From NCBI GenBank assembly GCA_963846505.1, contig CAWJWD010000006.1:620001-684000 (forward strand): a DNA stretch of 64,000 nucleotides, in the 5' to 3' direction. Of the stretch, positions 51,283-60,961 are shown piece after piece. The notes under the pieces were generated by a model that saw only the letters and a program-made list of their open reading frames with translations, searched no databases and was not told the DNA's origin. This DNA comes from JACVRW01 sp963846505. GTDB lineage: Bacteria; Actinomycetota; Thermoleophilia; Solirubrobacterales; Thermoleophilaceae. How positions within the stretch are numbered: the first letter of the stretch is position 1; each line of letters starts with the position of its first letter. The translations under genes and the position numbers were made by a program.

Positions 51283-51309
51283 TGATCGATTCCAGAATCT
51301 AAGTCATAC
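51283..51309 (+). promoter_or_regulatory. furA promoter and candidate Fur/FurA box
   Basis: GATTCCAGAATCTAAGTCAT lies at about 51288-51307, containing the palindromic half GATTC...GAATC and resembling mycobacterial furA operators as I recall them. CATACT (51305-51310) is a -10 that leaves only about 8 nt before the GTG, so the message would be leaderless or nearly so. Confidence 0.55.
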
Positions 51310-51317
51310 TGCGGCGC

Positions 51318-51749
51318 GTGCCGACGACCTCGGAATGCGAGCGCATGTTGCGCGGGGCCGACCTGCGCGTGACGCGTCCGCGGGTAGCGGTGCTGACCGC
51401 GGTGCACGAGCACCCGCACGCCGACACCCACTCGCTCATCGACGTCGTGCGCGATGGCCTCGGCGAGGTGTCCCATCAGGCCGTCTACGACGTGCTGGAC
51501 GCACTGACCGCCGCGGGCCTGGTGCGGCGCATCCAGCCAAAGGGCTCCGTGGCGCGCTACGAGTCGCGCGTCGGCGACAACCATCACCACATCGTCTGCC
51601 GCTCGTGCGGCGCAATCGCCGACGTCGATTGCGCCGCCGGCACCACTCCCTGCTTGACCCCGCCCGAGGACCACGGCTTCGCGATCGACGAGGCCGAGGT
51701 CATCTACTGGGGCCTCTGCCCCTATTGCTCGACCGCACGAAACGCTTGA
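51318..51749 (+). CDS. furA: Fur family regulator (FurA/PerR-like)
   Basis: A 143-residue repressor: wHTH about 10-80 (LRVTRPRVAVLTAVHEHPHA, SHQAVYDVLDALTAAGLVRR), then the metal-binding NHHHIVCRSCGAIADVDC and a C-terminal WGLCPYCS. Actinobacterial FurA represses itself and katG and senses peroxide through metal-centred oxidation. The stop is 30 nt before katG, and the order furA-katG is the classical operon. Confidence 0.93.
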   Translation: MPTTSECERMLRGADLRVTRPRVAVLTAVHEHPHADTHSLIDVVRDGLGEVSHQAVYDVLDALTAAGLVRRIQPKGSVARYESRVGDNHHHIVCRSCGAIADVDCAAGTTPCLTPPEDHGFAIDEAEVIYWGLCPYCSTARNA

Positions 51750-51779
51750 TCACCCCCTCTGATCCCGGAAAGGATTCGC

Positions 51780-54008
51780 GTGTCTGACAGTCCTGACGCA
51801 GTCGTTGGAGAGATGAACGAGGAGACCGGCAACGGCAACGGCTGCCCGGTCCATCGCGCCCCGCACCCAACCGAGGGTGGCGGCAACCGCGGCTGGTGGC
51901 CCAACCAGCTCAACCTCAAGATCCTCGCCAAGAACCCCGCCGTGGCCAACCCGCTCGGCGAGGAGTTCGACTACGCCGAGGCGTTCAACGGCCTCGACCT
52001 CGCCGCCGTCAAGCAGGACGTCGAGGACGTGCTGACGACCTCGCAGGACTGGTGGCCGGCCGACTACGGCCACTACGGCCCGTTCATCATCCGGATGGCC
52101 TGGCACAGCGCCGGCACCTATCGCATCAGCGACGGCCGCGGCGGCGCCGGGGCCGGGCAGCAGCGCTTCGCGCCGCTCAACAGCTGGCCGGACAATGCCA
52201 ACCTCGACAAGGCGCGTCGCCTGCTGTGGCCGGTCAAGGCCAAGTACGGCCAGGCGCTCTCGTGGGCGGACCTGATGGTGCTCGCCGGCAACGTCGCGCT
52301 GGAGTCGATGGGCTTCGAGACGTTCGGATTCGCCGGCGGCCGCGAGGACGTCTGGGAGCCCGAGGAGGACGTCTACTGGGGTCCCGAGACCACCTGGCTC
52401 GGCGACGAGCGCTACACCGGCGACCGTGAGCTCGAGAGGCCCCTGGGCGCCGTCCAGATGGGCCTCATCTACGTGAACCCGGAGGGTCCGAACGGCAACC
52501 CCGACCCGCTCGCCTCCGCCCACGACATCCGCGAGACGTTCGCCCGCATGGCGATGAACGACGAGGAGACCGTCGCGCTGATCGTCGGCGGGCACACGTT
52601 CGGCAAGACCCACGGCGCCGCCGACCCCGAGCAGTACATCGGCCCCGAGCCCGAGGGCGCCCCGCTCGAGGAGCAGGGCCTCGGCTGGAGCAACGGCTAC
52701 GGGAGCGGCAACGGCGCCGCCACGATCACCAGCGGGCTCGAGGGCGCGTGGACGACCAGCCCGGCGGCCTGGGACACCAGCTTCCTCGAGATCCTCTTCG
52801 GCAACGAGTGGGAGCTGACCAAGAGCCCCGCCGGCGCGGCGCAGTGGAAGCCGGTCAACGGCGCCGGGGCCGGCACCGTGCCCGACGCCCACGACCCGTC
52901 GGTCACGCACGCCCCGACGATGCTGACGACGGACCTCGCGCTGCGCTTCGACCCGGTCTACGAGCCGATCTCGCGGCGCTTCCTGGAGCACCCGGACGAG
53001 CTCGCGGACGCCTTCGCGCGCGCGTGGTTCAAGCTGACCCACCGCGACATGGGGCCGATCGAGCGCTACCTCGGCCCGGAGGTCCCGACCGAGGAGCTGC
53101 TGTGGCAGGACCCGGTCCCGGCGGTCGACCACGAGCTGGTCGGGCCGGAGGACGTCGCCGCGCTCGAGGGCCAGATCCTGGCCTCGGGCCTGTCGGTGTC
53201 CCAGCTGGTCTCGGCCGCCTGGGCCTCGGCCTCGACGTTCCGCGGCTCCGACAAGCGCGGTGGCGCCAACGGCGCGCGCGTCCGCCTCGAGCCGCAGCGC
53301 GGCTGGGAAGTCAACGATCCCGCCGAGCTAGCGACGGTGCTGCGCACGCTGGAGGGGATCCAGGAGTCCTTCAACGCCGCCCAGACGGGCGGCAAGAAGG
53401 TCTCGCTCGCCGACCTGATCGTGCTCGCCGGGTCCGCGGGCGTCGAGCAGGCGGCGCGGAACGCCGGCCACGACGTCTCGGTGCCGTTCACGCCGGGACG
53501 CACGGACGCGTCGTCCGAGCAGACCGACGTGGAGTCCTTCGACGCGCTCGAGCCGACCGCGGACGGGTTCCGCAACTACCTCGGCAACGGCAACCAGCTG
53601 CCGGCCGAGTACCTGTTGCTCGATCGCGCGAACCTGCTGACCCTGAGCGCCCCGGAGATGACGGTGCTCGTGGGCGGCCTACGCGTCCTGGGCGCGAACT
53701 CCGGGGGGTCGTCGCAGGGCGTCCTCACCTCGAGGCCGGAGTCGCTGACCAACGACTTCTTCGTCAACCTGCTCGATCTGGGCACGGCGTGGAAGGCGAC
53801 GTCCGAGGATGCGTTCGAGGGTCGCGACCTCGCCACGGGCGAGGTCAAGTGGACCGGCAGCCGCGTCGATCTCGTCTTCGGCTCGAACTCCGAGCTGCGC
53901 GCGCTCGCCGAGGTCTACGCCAGCGACGACGCGCGCGAGAAGTTCGTGCGCGACTTCGTGGCGGCGTGGGTCAAGGTGATGAACGCCGACCGCTTCGACC
54001 TCGCCTGA
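51780..54008 (+). CDS. katG: Catalase-peroxidase
   Basis: A 742-residue bifunctional haem enzyme. Distal pocket Arg-Trp-His is in IIRMAWHSAGTYR. The Trp-Tyr-Met adduct residues are this Trp, the Tyr in MGLIYVNPEGP and the Met in ETFARMAMNDEET. The proximal His is in GGHTFGKTHG. The duplicated C-terminal domain is complete (SVSQLVSAAWASASTFRGSD). Ribosome site GGAAAGGA before a GTG start. Detoxifies hydrogen peroxide and can activate isoniazid-type prodrugs. Confidence 0.97.
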   Translation: MSDSPDAVVGEMNEETGNGNGCPVHRAPHPTEGGGNRGWWPNQLNLKILAKNPAVANPLGEEFDYAEAFNGLDLAAVKQDVEDVLTTSQDWWPADYGHYGPFIIRMAWHSAGTYRISDGRGGAGAGQQRFAPLNSWPDNANLDKARRLLWPVKAKYGQALSWADLMVLAGNVALESMGFETFGFAGGREDVWEPEEDVYWGPETTWLGDERYTGDRELERPLGAVQMGLIYVNPEGPNGNPDPLASAHDIRETFARMAMNDEETVALIVGGHTFGKTHGAADPEQYIGPEPEGAPLEEQGLGWSNGYGSGNGAATITSGLEGAWTTSPAAWDTSFLEILFGNEWELTKSPAGAAQWKPVNGAGAGTVPDAHDPSVTHAPTMLTTDLALRFDPVYEPISRRFLEHPDELADAFARAWFKLTHRDMGPIERYLGPEVPTEELLWQDPVPAVDHELVGPEDVAALEGQILASGLSVSQLVSAAWASASTFRGSDKRGGANGARVRLEPQRGWEVNDPAELATVLRTLEGIQESFNAAQTGGKKVSLADLIVLAGSAGVEQAARNAGHDVSVPFTPGRTDASSEQTDVESFDALEPTADGFRNYLGNGNQLPAEYLLLDRANLLTLSAPEMTVLVGGLRVLGANSGGSSQGVLTSRPESLTNDFFVNLLDLGTAWKATSEDAFEGRDLATGEVKWTGSRVDLVFGSNSELRALAEVYASDDAREKFVRDFVAAWVKVMNADRFDLA

Positions 54009-54015
54009 TCTCGAT

Positions 54016-54050
54016 CGTCCAGGCCGGTCGCTCGCCGGCCGGCCTGGACG
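54016..54050 (+). terminator. katG terminator
   Basis: Perfect 12-bp GC-rich stem (54016-54027 with 54039-54050), 11-nt loop, followed by TCATTCTCGT, 8 nt beyond the katG stop. Confidence 0.7.
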
Positions 54051-54166
54051 TCATTCTCGTGAGGGCTGGCGGGCCTTCGCGCAAGGAGCTCGTAGCCTTC
54101 GAGGCCGGCGTGCTGATCGCAGCCACGTCCGCCAAGGACCGACCCGTAACCGAAGGAGACCGATCT

Positions 54167-54739
54167 ATGCCAGCGCGGATCGTCGTGACGGAGTTCGTAT
54201 CGCTCGACGGCGTGATGGAGGCGCCGGGAGGCGAGCCGGGGTTCAAGTACCCGGGCTGGACCTTCGAGTTCGAGCGCGGTGACGACGGCAACCAGTTCAA
54301 GCTCGACGAGGCGATGAGCGCCGATGCGCTGCTGATCGGCCGGCGCACCTACGAGAGCTTCGCCGGCGCCTGGCCCGAGCGCGAGGGCGAGTTCGCGGAC
54401 AAGTTCAACTCGATGCCGAAGTTCGTCGTCTCCAGCACGCTCAGCGACCCGGAGTGGAACAACACGACGGTCCTCGACGGCGGCGACGCGACCGCCGCGG
54501 TGTGCAAGCTCAAGGAGGAGTTCGACGGAGAGCTGCAGGTGCCGGGCAGCCACCGGCTCGTCCAGGAGCTGATCGCGGCCGACCTCGTCGACCAGGTCAA
54601 CCTGATGGTCTTCCCGGTGATCCTCGGAACGGGCAAGAAGGCCTTCGAGGAGACCTCCGACCGGCGAAGGCTGCGGCTCGAGGAGTCGAGGATCGTCGGC
54701 GACGGCGTCCTGGTGCTCGTCTACGAGCGGGCCGCCTGA
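54167..54739 (+). CDS. Dihydrofolate reductase / RibD C-terminal family protein
   Basis: A 190-residue protein with the RibD_C/DHFR-like fold: VVTEFVSLDGVMEAPGGEPG at the start, DALLIGRRTYESFAGAWP (cofactor-binding), and HRLVQELIAADLVDQVNLMV followed by FPVILGTGKKAF. AAGGAG lies 8 nt before the ATG. Widely distributed 'DHFR family' reductases of this type use NADPH on unknown substrates. Confidence 0.9.
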   Translation: MPARIVVTEFVSLDGVMEAPGGEPGFKYPGWTFEFERGDDGNQFKLDEAMSADALLIGRRTYESFAGAWPEREGEFADKFNSMPKFVVSSTLSDPEWNNTTVLDGGDATAAVCKLKEEFDGELQVPGSHRLVQELIAADLVDQVNLMVFPVILGTGKKAFEETSDRRRLRLEESRIVGDGVLVLVYERAA

Positions 54740-54755
54740 ACGTAGCGCCGCTCAG

Positions 54756-57587
54756 CTAGTCGCCCTCGGGCCGCCCGCTCAATGCGGCAGGCAGCTGCCG
54801 ACGCGAGCGGATGCCGAGGTTGTCGTAGGCGGCGGCCAGATGCGACTCGATCGTCTTGACGGTCAGGAAGAGCGTCTGCGCGATCTGGCGGTTCGTCATG
54901 CCGCTCGCCGCCAGCTCCGCCACGCGTCGCTGGCTCGGCGTCAGCGACTCGACCCCGATCGGGGTGTAGCGGCGGACGCGCTCCCCGGTCGCGGCGAGCT
55001 CGTCGAACGTCACCTTGGCGAGGCCGACGGCGCCGCAGCGGCGCGCCAGCTCGAGCGCCTCGCGCAGCGGCGGGCGCGCATCGACGTCGCGCCGGGCGCG
55101 ACGCAGCGCGGCACCGAGGTCGGCCAGCGCCTCCGCGCGCACGAGCCGCGCGGGCGAGCCGTCGAGCACGGCGACCGCCTCTTCGAGCGCCGCGAGACGA
55201 TCGGCGCCGTCGGTCGTCATCGCCAGCGTGCACAGAGCGCGCGCGACGAGCGTAGGGGCGCCCCAGTGGCGCGCGTGGGCGAGCGCCGCGTCCGCCATGG
55301 CTCGGGCGCGCTCGCGGTCGCCGAGGGCTGCGACCGCACGGGCCGCGCAGATGCGCGCCGGGGGCGCGGGCGCCCCGATCGCCCCCCACTGGATCGAGAG
55401 GCGCTCCAGCTGCAGATGGTCGGCGGCGGCCTCCTCGAAGCGTCCCTGCGCGTAGCGCAGCTGTCCGCGCGCGAACAGCGAGAGCACGAACCAGAGGGCG
55501 TTCGGGATCTCCCCGGTCATGCCGCTCGCCTCGAGCTCGGCCTCGGCGGCGTCGAGCTCCCCGCGCACGACGAGGACGCCCGCGAGCACGGCCCGCACCG
55601 GCGCCTCGGCGAACCGCAGCCTGCCGAGGCGAGCGACCTCGAGCGCCTGGCGAGCGTCCGCCTCCGCCGCGGCGAGATCGCCGTAGGCGAACGCGACCCC
55701 GCCGCTCATCCACAAGGCGGCGATGAGCTCGGGCGTCGCGCTGCGCTGCCGCGCGTACGCGTGCGCCTGCTCGGCGGTGCGCCGTGCCGCGTCGAGCTCG
55801 TCCGCGAGGATCAGCGCGAGCAGCGGTCGGCCCGGCGCGAAGAACTCCGGCTGCTCGACGAAGATGCGGCCGTCGCGGGCGAGCGCGCGGCGCGCCGACG
55901 CGACCGCGTCGGCCGCGGTGCCGTCGAAGGCATGCCACTCCGATTCAAGGGCCGCGGCGAGACGGCCGTTCCTGCTGTCGGTCGGGATCCGGTCGACGTA
56001 CGGGATCAGCCGCGCCCGCGCCTCGGGCAGCGGCCGCTGCGCGATCAGGTTCAGCTGCGCCTCCAGCCGAAAGGCGCCCTCGACGTCGTCCCGTGCGCGG
56101 GCGGCCTCGACCGCACGCTCCAGCAGCGGGATCGCATCGTCGGCGCGACCGTTGAGGATCATCCAGCTGCTCGCCTTGATGCTCCCGCGGACGCGCAAGC
56201 TGGGGTCGCGCTCCAGCTCCTCCAGCAGCTCGGGCAGGGTCGCTGCGAACAGCTCCCGGTCGGGTGCGCGGATGCCGGCGGTGACGACCGCGTCGAGGAC
56301 TGCGGCGCGCAGGTCCTCCGGCGGCGGCTCGCGCAGCGCGCGCGCCAGGTAGGCACTCGCCGAGCGCGGGGCGCCGCTCGCGAGCGCGTCCTTGCCGGCC
56401 TCCAGCAGCGTCACCGCCGTCGCGCGCTCGCCGCGGGCCTCGGTCGCGACCAGATGCGTCGCAAGCCGCTGCGCGCTCGCGCCGCGTGCGCGCAGCAGCT
56501 CCACCGCGCGCGCATGCGCCGCCGCGCGCTCGCCGGTCGGCAGCTCGGCGTCGAGCGCCGTGCGCACGAGCGGGTGGATGAAGCGGAGCGTGGCGTCCAC
56601 GTCGAGGATCGCGGCGGCGCGCAACTCGTCGGCTCCGCGCGCCACGGCCTGCTCGTCGAGGCCGACCAGGTCGGCCGCGAGTCGACCGTCGGCGCCGTCG
56701 CCGAGCACGACGACGGCCCGCGCGACCGCCTGCGCCTCGGGCGAGAGGCGCGCGAGGCGCAGCTGCACGGTGCGCGTCACCCGCTCCGGCGCCAGCTCGC
56801 GCACGCGCGACGCCTGCCCGGCGGCAGGGTCGACCTCCTCGGCCGCGAGCGTGCGCGCCAGCTCGCAGAGCAGGAAGGGATTGCCGCCGCTGACCTCGTG
56901 GCAGGTCGCGGTGAACGCCTCCTCGGGCTCTCGCTCCAGCTCGTCGGCGAGCAGCGTGGCTGCCCCCTGCGGGCTGAGCGCGCGCGGCGTGAGCCGCCGC
57001 GCCAGCGAGTCGGTCGCGATCCGTGCGAGGCTGCGTTCGGCGCCTGCCTCGTCCGGCCGGAGCGTGAGCACCAGCAGCACGGGCAGCTCCTCGAGTCGCG
57101 GCACGAGGAAGCCGAGGAAGTCGAGCGAGGCCGCGTCGGACCAGTGCGCGTCGTCGACCGCGAGCAGCAGCGGCTGCTGCTCGGCGAGTGCGGCGGTCAG
57201 CCAGTAGAGGCCGTGCAGGACGGCGAACGCGTCGGCCGCCGGCTCGGCGGTCGTGCCGTTCCGGGTGATCCCGAGCGCGCCGCGCGCCGCGCCGGCCGCG
57301 CCGTCGAGCAGCGCCTCGCGCGCCGACTCGTCGAGCGCCGCGAGCGCCGGCTCGAACAGCTGGCGCGCGAGCGCGAACGGGAAGTCGCGTTCGAGCTCCG
57401 TCGCGCGCGCTGCAAGCACGCGCATGCCGACTCCGCGGCCGGACTCGCGGGCGGCCTGCAGCAGTCGCGTCTTGCCAAGCCCGGCGGGCGCCTCGATCAC
57501 CGCGAGGCGTCCAGCGCCGGCGCACGCCTCCCTGGCCAACGCGGCGAGCTCGGTCAGCTCCCGCTCACGCTCCAGCAGCTCGCTCAC
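54756..57587 (-). CDS. Large LuxR-type ATP-binding regulator (LAL/MalT-like)
   Basis: A 943-residue transcription regulator. N-terminal AAA/STAND ATPase: Walker A EAPAGLGKTRLLQ (about 31-43) and Walker B LLLAVDDAHWSD, then a long helical/TPR region (about 360-870). A C-terminal LuxR HTH (about 875-935) reads LTPSQRRVAELAASGMTNRQ and LFLTVKTIESHLAAAYDNLG. Ligand unknown. Divergent from nothing, and ends convergently with the DHFR-like gene. Confidence 0.92.
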   Translation of the reverse strand: MSELLERERELTELAALAREACAGAGRLAVIEAPAGLGKTRLLQAARESGRGVGMRVLAARATELERDFPFALARQLFEPALAALDESAREALLDGAAGAARGALGITRNGTTAEPAADAFAVLHGLYWLTAALAEQQPLLLAVDDAHWSDAASLDFLGFLVPRLEELPVLLVLTLRPDEAGAERSLARIATDSLARRLTPRALSPQGAATLLADELEREPEEAFTATCHEVSGGNPFLLCELARTLAAEEVDPAAGQASRVRELAPERVTRTVQLRLARLSPEAQAVARAVVVLGDGADGRLAADLVGLDEQAVARGADELRAAAILDVDATLRFIHPLVRTALDAELPTGERAAAHARAVELLRARGASAQRLATHLVATEARGERATAVTLLEAGKDALASGAPRSASAYLARALREPPPEDLRAAVLDAVVTAGIRAPDRELFAATLPELLEELERDPSLRVRGSIKASSWMILNGRADDAIPLLERAVEAARARDDVEGAFRLEAQLNLIAQRPLPEARARLIPYVDRIPTDSRNGRLAAALESEWHAFDGTAADAVASARRALARDGRIFVEQPEFFAPGRPLLALILADELDAARRTAEQAHAYARQRSATPELIAALWMSGGVAFAYGDLAAAEADARQALEVARLGRLRFAEAPVRAVLAGVLVVRGELDAAEAELEASGMTGEIPNALWFVLSLFARGQLRYAQGRFEEAAADHLQLERLSIQWGAIGAPAPPARICAARAVAALGDRERARAMADAALAHARHWGAPTLVARALCTLAMTTDGADRLAALEEAVAVLDGSPARLVRAEALADLGAALRRARRDVDARPPLREALELARRCGAVGLAKVTFDELAATGERVRRYTPIGVESLTPSQRRVAELAASGMTNRQIAQTLFLTVKTIESHLAAAYDNLGIRSRRQLPAALSGRPEGD

Positions 57588-57678
57588 GCGATTTCAGGCT
57601 CTAACCCAGAGTGCTCCGCGGTCGGCTTCGCTTCGTCCTCGATCGCGCGATTCTCGCACCATCGGGCACGAGAAAGCG

Positions 57679-57708
57679 GCGAGGCGCCCTCCACGGAGGG
57701 CGCCTCGC
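57679..57708 (-). terminator. Terminator after the secreted protein gene
   Basis: Perfect 14-bp stem (57679-57692 with 57695-57708) and a 2-nt loop, 22 nt past the stop of the gene ending at 57730. On that strand CGCTTTCTCG follows. Confidence 0.65.
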
Positions 57709-57729
57709 GCAGCTCAGACGGCTAGTTCG

Positions 57730-58479
57730 CTACTTCGTACACGCGATGCTGCCCGTGCTCACCTCGTCGCCGGTCCGGCCCAGGAGGTCGTAGAGGTAGT
57801 GGGCCGTCACCTGGTACTTCCACCCGCCCTTCGGACAGGACGTGCTGGCGATGTACTCCTTGGCGTAGGGCCTGCCGCCGATCTCGAACTCGATCGAGGT
57901 CAGCCGGATCGGCACGCCGGCGACGACCTGGAGACTCTTCGGGACGCGTACCGCCTCGCGGTGATCCCACGTGCCGCCGTTCGGCTTCGTCGACGTCACG
58001 ACGAGCGTCTCTTCGACCCGCGCGGGGTTGTAGAGCGTCGCGTAGGCGTACGTCCGATCCGGACCTCCGTTGACGAAGACCAGCTTCAGGCGGGCGCGGA
58101 CGGTGTCCGCCCTGCCCGTCGCGATGGCAGACCCCATGATCGACGTTCGTGGACAGCCCTTCGGGCCCCGACGGTCGAGCGTCCGCTTGGAGCACCTGGC
58201 GTACTGGCCACGGTTCCAGAGGAGGCCCTTGCCGACCAGGATCTCGATGCCGGTGACGACCGGCGGATCGAAGCCCGGCTCGACGATCAGCTTGCCCGAA
58301 GCCGTGATCGCCACCCCTCGGGGCTCCTTCGGAGTGCCGGCCTTGTTCGGCGTGGCCTTCGCAGTCGACACGATGCGGGTGTCAGGCAGATCCTCCTCTT
58401 GGGCCATCGCCGGTACGACGGCGACCGCTCCTGCGGCAACCGCCGCCGCGAGCAGGCCTTGGGACCTTCGGATCCTCAT
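57730..58479 (-). CDS. Secreted hypothetical protein
   Basis: A 249-residue exported protein: signal peptide (SQGLLAAAVAAGAVAVVPAM, about 6-25), then a beta-rich domain with conserved Cys positions (GQYARCSKRTLDRRGPKGCP, ASTSCPKGGWKYQVTAHYLY) and a C-terminal SIACTK. Strong AAGGAG before the ATG at 58479, and the frame continues open to 58545. Resembles exported proteins of unknown function common in Solirubrobacterales. Confidence 0.75.
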   Translation of the reverse strand: MRIRRSQGLLAAAVAAGAVAVVPAMAQEEDLPDTRIVSTAKATPNKAGTPKEPRGVAITASGKLIVEPGFDPPVVTGIEILVGKGLLWNRGQYARCSKRTLDRRGPKGCPRTSIMGSAIATGRADTVRARLKLVFVNGGPDRTYAYATLYNPARVEETLVVTSTKPNGGTWDHREAVRVPKSLQVVAGVPIRLTSIEFEIGGRPYAKEYIASTSCPKGGWKYQVTAHYLYDLLGRTGDEVSTGSIACTK

Positions 58480-58679
58480 TGCAGTCTCCTTCCACCCGAG
58501 CGGGCGTCTGCCGACGCGCCATGCCCGGTGCTGTCGTGACGACATCGCCCCGACGGCAGTCGATCAGGACGATGCTCATGTGGTCGGAGTCTGTGGGCTC
58601 CCGGCGAGGGGAGCTACGGGGACGGCACCCTGAAGTGGACCCTGAACCGCGCGCTGTCCTACTAGCTAGCCTGGACGCG

Positions 58680-59370
58680 TCAGCCCGCGAGCGCGGCGAA
58701 CGCGGCGGCCCCGCCAAGCAGGGCGAGCGCCTCGGCGGGTCGACCGCCGCGGCGCTCCGGATTGGGCGCCGGTCGCCGCTCGCTGGCCACGACGAGCGCG
58801 GCGCCGGCCATGAGGAGCGGCGAGTGGACGATCGCCATCGGCAGCATCACGGCCCAGCAGGTCGTCACGCAGCGTCCACCCGCGACGGCGCCGATCCGAG
58901 CCCAGTCCGCGCCCGCACGCCAGCCGCGGATCGCGGGCGCCCTGCTCACCCCGCAGCGACGCAGAACCCGTCGCCGGGCCGGAGCGACCTGCCAGGCCGC
59001 GGCGACCGTCAGCGCCAGCGCCACGGCCGCGGGCTCGCCATGCCACGGTGCCACCGCGAGCAGCGCGACGGCGCCCGTCGCCGTCCAGATCGCCAGGAAC
59101 GCCAGCGCGAACACCGCGATCGCCTGCTGTCGGGAGGCCGGCAGCGCGCGGAACGCGAGCCAGCGAGCGTCGCCGCCCGTCCACGGCAGCATCATCGCGA
59201 TCACCATTACCAGCCACCATCCGACGGCGGCGGCGAACGGCATGTCCGCGGGGTCACCGTGCCCGTGGTGCACGAACGGATGGATCGAGATCAGAGCGAG
59301 CGCCGACCATGCGCTGACCGCCGCGCCGGTGAGCCACCAGCTCGGATAGCGCCAGACGTAGGCGCGCCAC
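58680..59370 (-). CDS. DUF2182 family metal-binding membrane protein
   Basis: Repaired length 229 residues. From GTG 59370 after a +1 break at about 59361, an extra first helix (SWWLTGAAVSAWSALALISI) precedes the segment from HHGHGDPADMPF. Conserved features are WLVMVIAMMLPW and CWAVMLPMAIVHSPLLMAGA, with His, Asp and Cys positions proposed to bind metal. The canonical frame alone starts only at GTG 59273 and would lack this helix. It lies 12 nt after tyrosinase, so possibly a copper-handling partner. Confidence 0.75.
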
Positions 59371-59382
59371 GAGGCGAACGGG

Positions 59383-60805
59383 CTAGCCGGCGTAGATGCT
59401 GATGCGACTGGCGCGGACGTCGCCGCCCTCCTCGGCCTCGCCGGACAGGCCGACGGGAACGACCGTCACCTTGACCGCGCTCGGCTCCCATGCTCCGTCG
59501 TCGAACAGCTCGGCGACGAGCTCGGTGATGTCGAAGACGTCGGTGAGCCCGTTACCGCCATGCTCCGCGTCGGGTTGGCTCGCCTCCGGGATGCCGAAGC
59601 TGGCGATGCCGCCCGCGCGCAAGCCGGGATGGTCGCCCTTCGGCTGGTTGACGTACACGTCGTAGCCGGGCACCGCCGGGTTCTCGCCGACGATGTCCTC
59701 CACGCGCAGGTACCAGCGGTCGGGCGTTGCGGGCGAGGCGGCCTCGGACAAGGACTGGACGCCACCCGGCGAGCTGAGCTCGATGTCGACGGTGGCACGA
59801 CTGGCAAACGGGATCTCCATGGCCGCGCCGACCAGCTTCGGCGGCACGGCTATGCGCTCTTCCGGGCTGCTAGCGACCGCGACGAGCTGTCTAGGCAGCG
59901 CAAGCGGGTCAGTGGACTCATACTCATAGCCGAGCTCCTCGCTGACGAGGATATCCCTGATCAGGCGCTTCTCCTTGGTCCCGTTCGGACCGAAGAACTC
60001 GAAGCTGGTGTCGAGCCAGTTGGGGCTTGTCGGCATGGTGCCGGCGCCCCATTGGCGGATCCATACGTCCCACAGGCGATCGATGTTCGCGTGATGGAGC
60101 CAGAAGATCGGGTCGAGGCCCGCCGTCGCGAACCTGGACATCAGACCTCCCGGCCCGCCGACCGCACCGTGGACCCAGCCGTGCGGGGTGACCTCGACGG
60201 AACCGCGTGCGGAGTGCGAGGGAGCCACGTCTTGGACGATGCCGCCCCCGAACGTCGACATCGGATCGTCGCCAGCGACCGCGAACACGTCGGTTGCCAG
60301 CGCATCCGTGGCCTTCGCCTGGTCGTACGGGATGTCGGTCGGCGCAGTCGGATGGTTGACCTGCGCGTCCCGTCTGCTCGTGAAGAGGGCGTTTCCATCC
60401 TGGGGGACGCGGAACGGCTCCGGCAATACGCGCGAGGAGTCGTCGTCGGGCTTGGTGTAGTCCCAGTACGGCAGCGACCACGTGTCGTCGTCGAGGTGAA
60501 ACTGGATGATGCGCTCGAAGTTGAGGATGTACAACCGGTGCCAAGGGAGGAAGAACCAGCTCCCGTGGCGGCAGCTCGACCAGAGCCGAGGATCGGTGAG
60601 CGAGGGGGTGAGGCCGGGAAATCCGTGGATCGCGGCCTGGAAGCGCCAGCTGAGAGGATCGGCGGGTGGATTCCACCCCGGCGTCGCGCTCGCGCATCGC
60701 GGTGATCGCACGCGCGTAGTCGTCGAGCACCTTGCGTCCGTTGTCGCCGTCCGCGAGCAGGGACTGAACGTCGCGCCTGACCCTGCGCGGCGCGCCGTTG
60801 CTCAT
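59383..60805 (-). pseudogene. Tyrosinase (type-3 copper), single frameshift
   Basis: Repaired length 473 residues. Two copper sites are present: CuA in AAIHGFPG, the CRHGSWFFLPWHRLYILNFE stretch and following His; CuB in GWVHGAVGG and DPIFWLHHANIDRLWDVWI. A C-terminal beta-domain (about 340-473) may cover the active site. The start MSNGAPRRVRRDVQSL belongs to another frame that joins after a +1 break at about 60685 (CGC-G-ACG). It oxidises phenols. The AT-rich upstream 60.8-60.9 kb and lack of neighbours of similar function hint at transfer. Confidence 0.88.
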
Positions 60806-60961
60806 CGGAGACCCTCCATCCGAAGTAGCGAGAGCATTGGCCGATGCTACATGAAATTAACCCATCAATAAGTTTTTACTTCCTTTACGGGCGTGGACGT
60901 TTGTTCTCCCGTAGTTGTCAGCGCGCGATCTCCCCGATGCCGCGCCATCGACCGCTCTTGC

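Noticed and set aside
54840..57725. A 961-codon open frame antisense to the LuxR/AAA regulator
   Set aside because: Low-complexity Arg/Ala/Glu/Gln composition. The sense frame has unmistakable P-loop and LuxR motifs.
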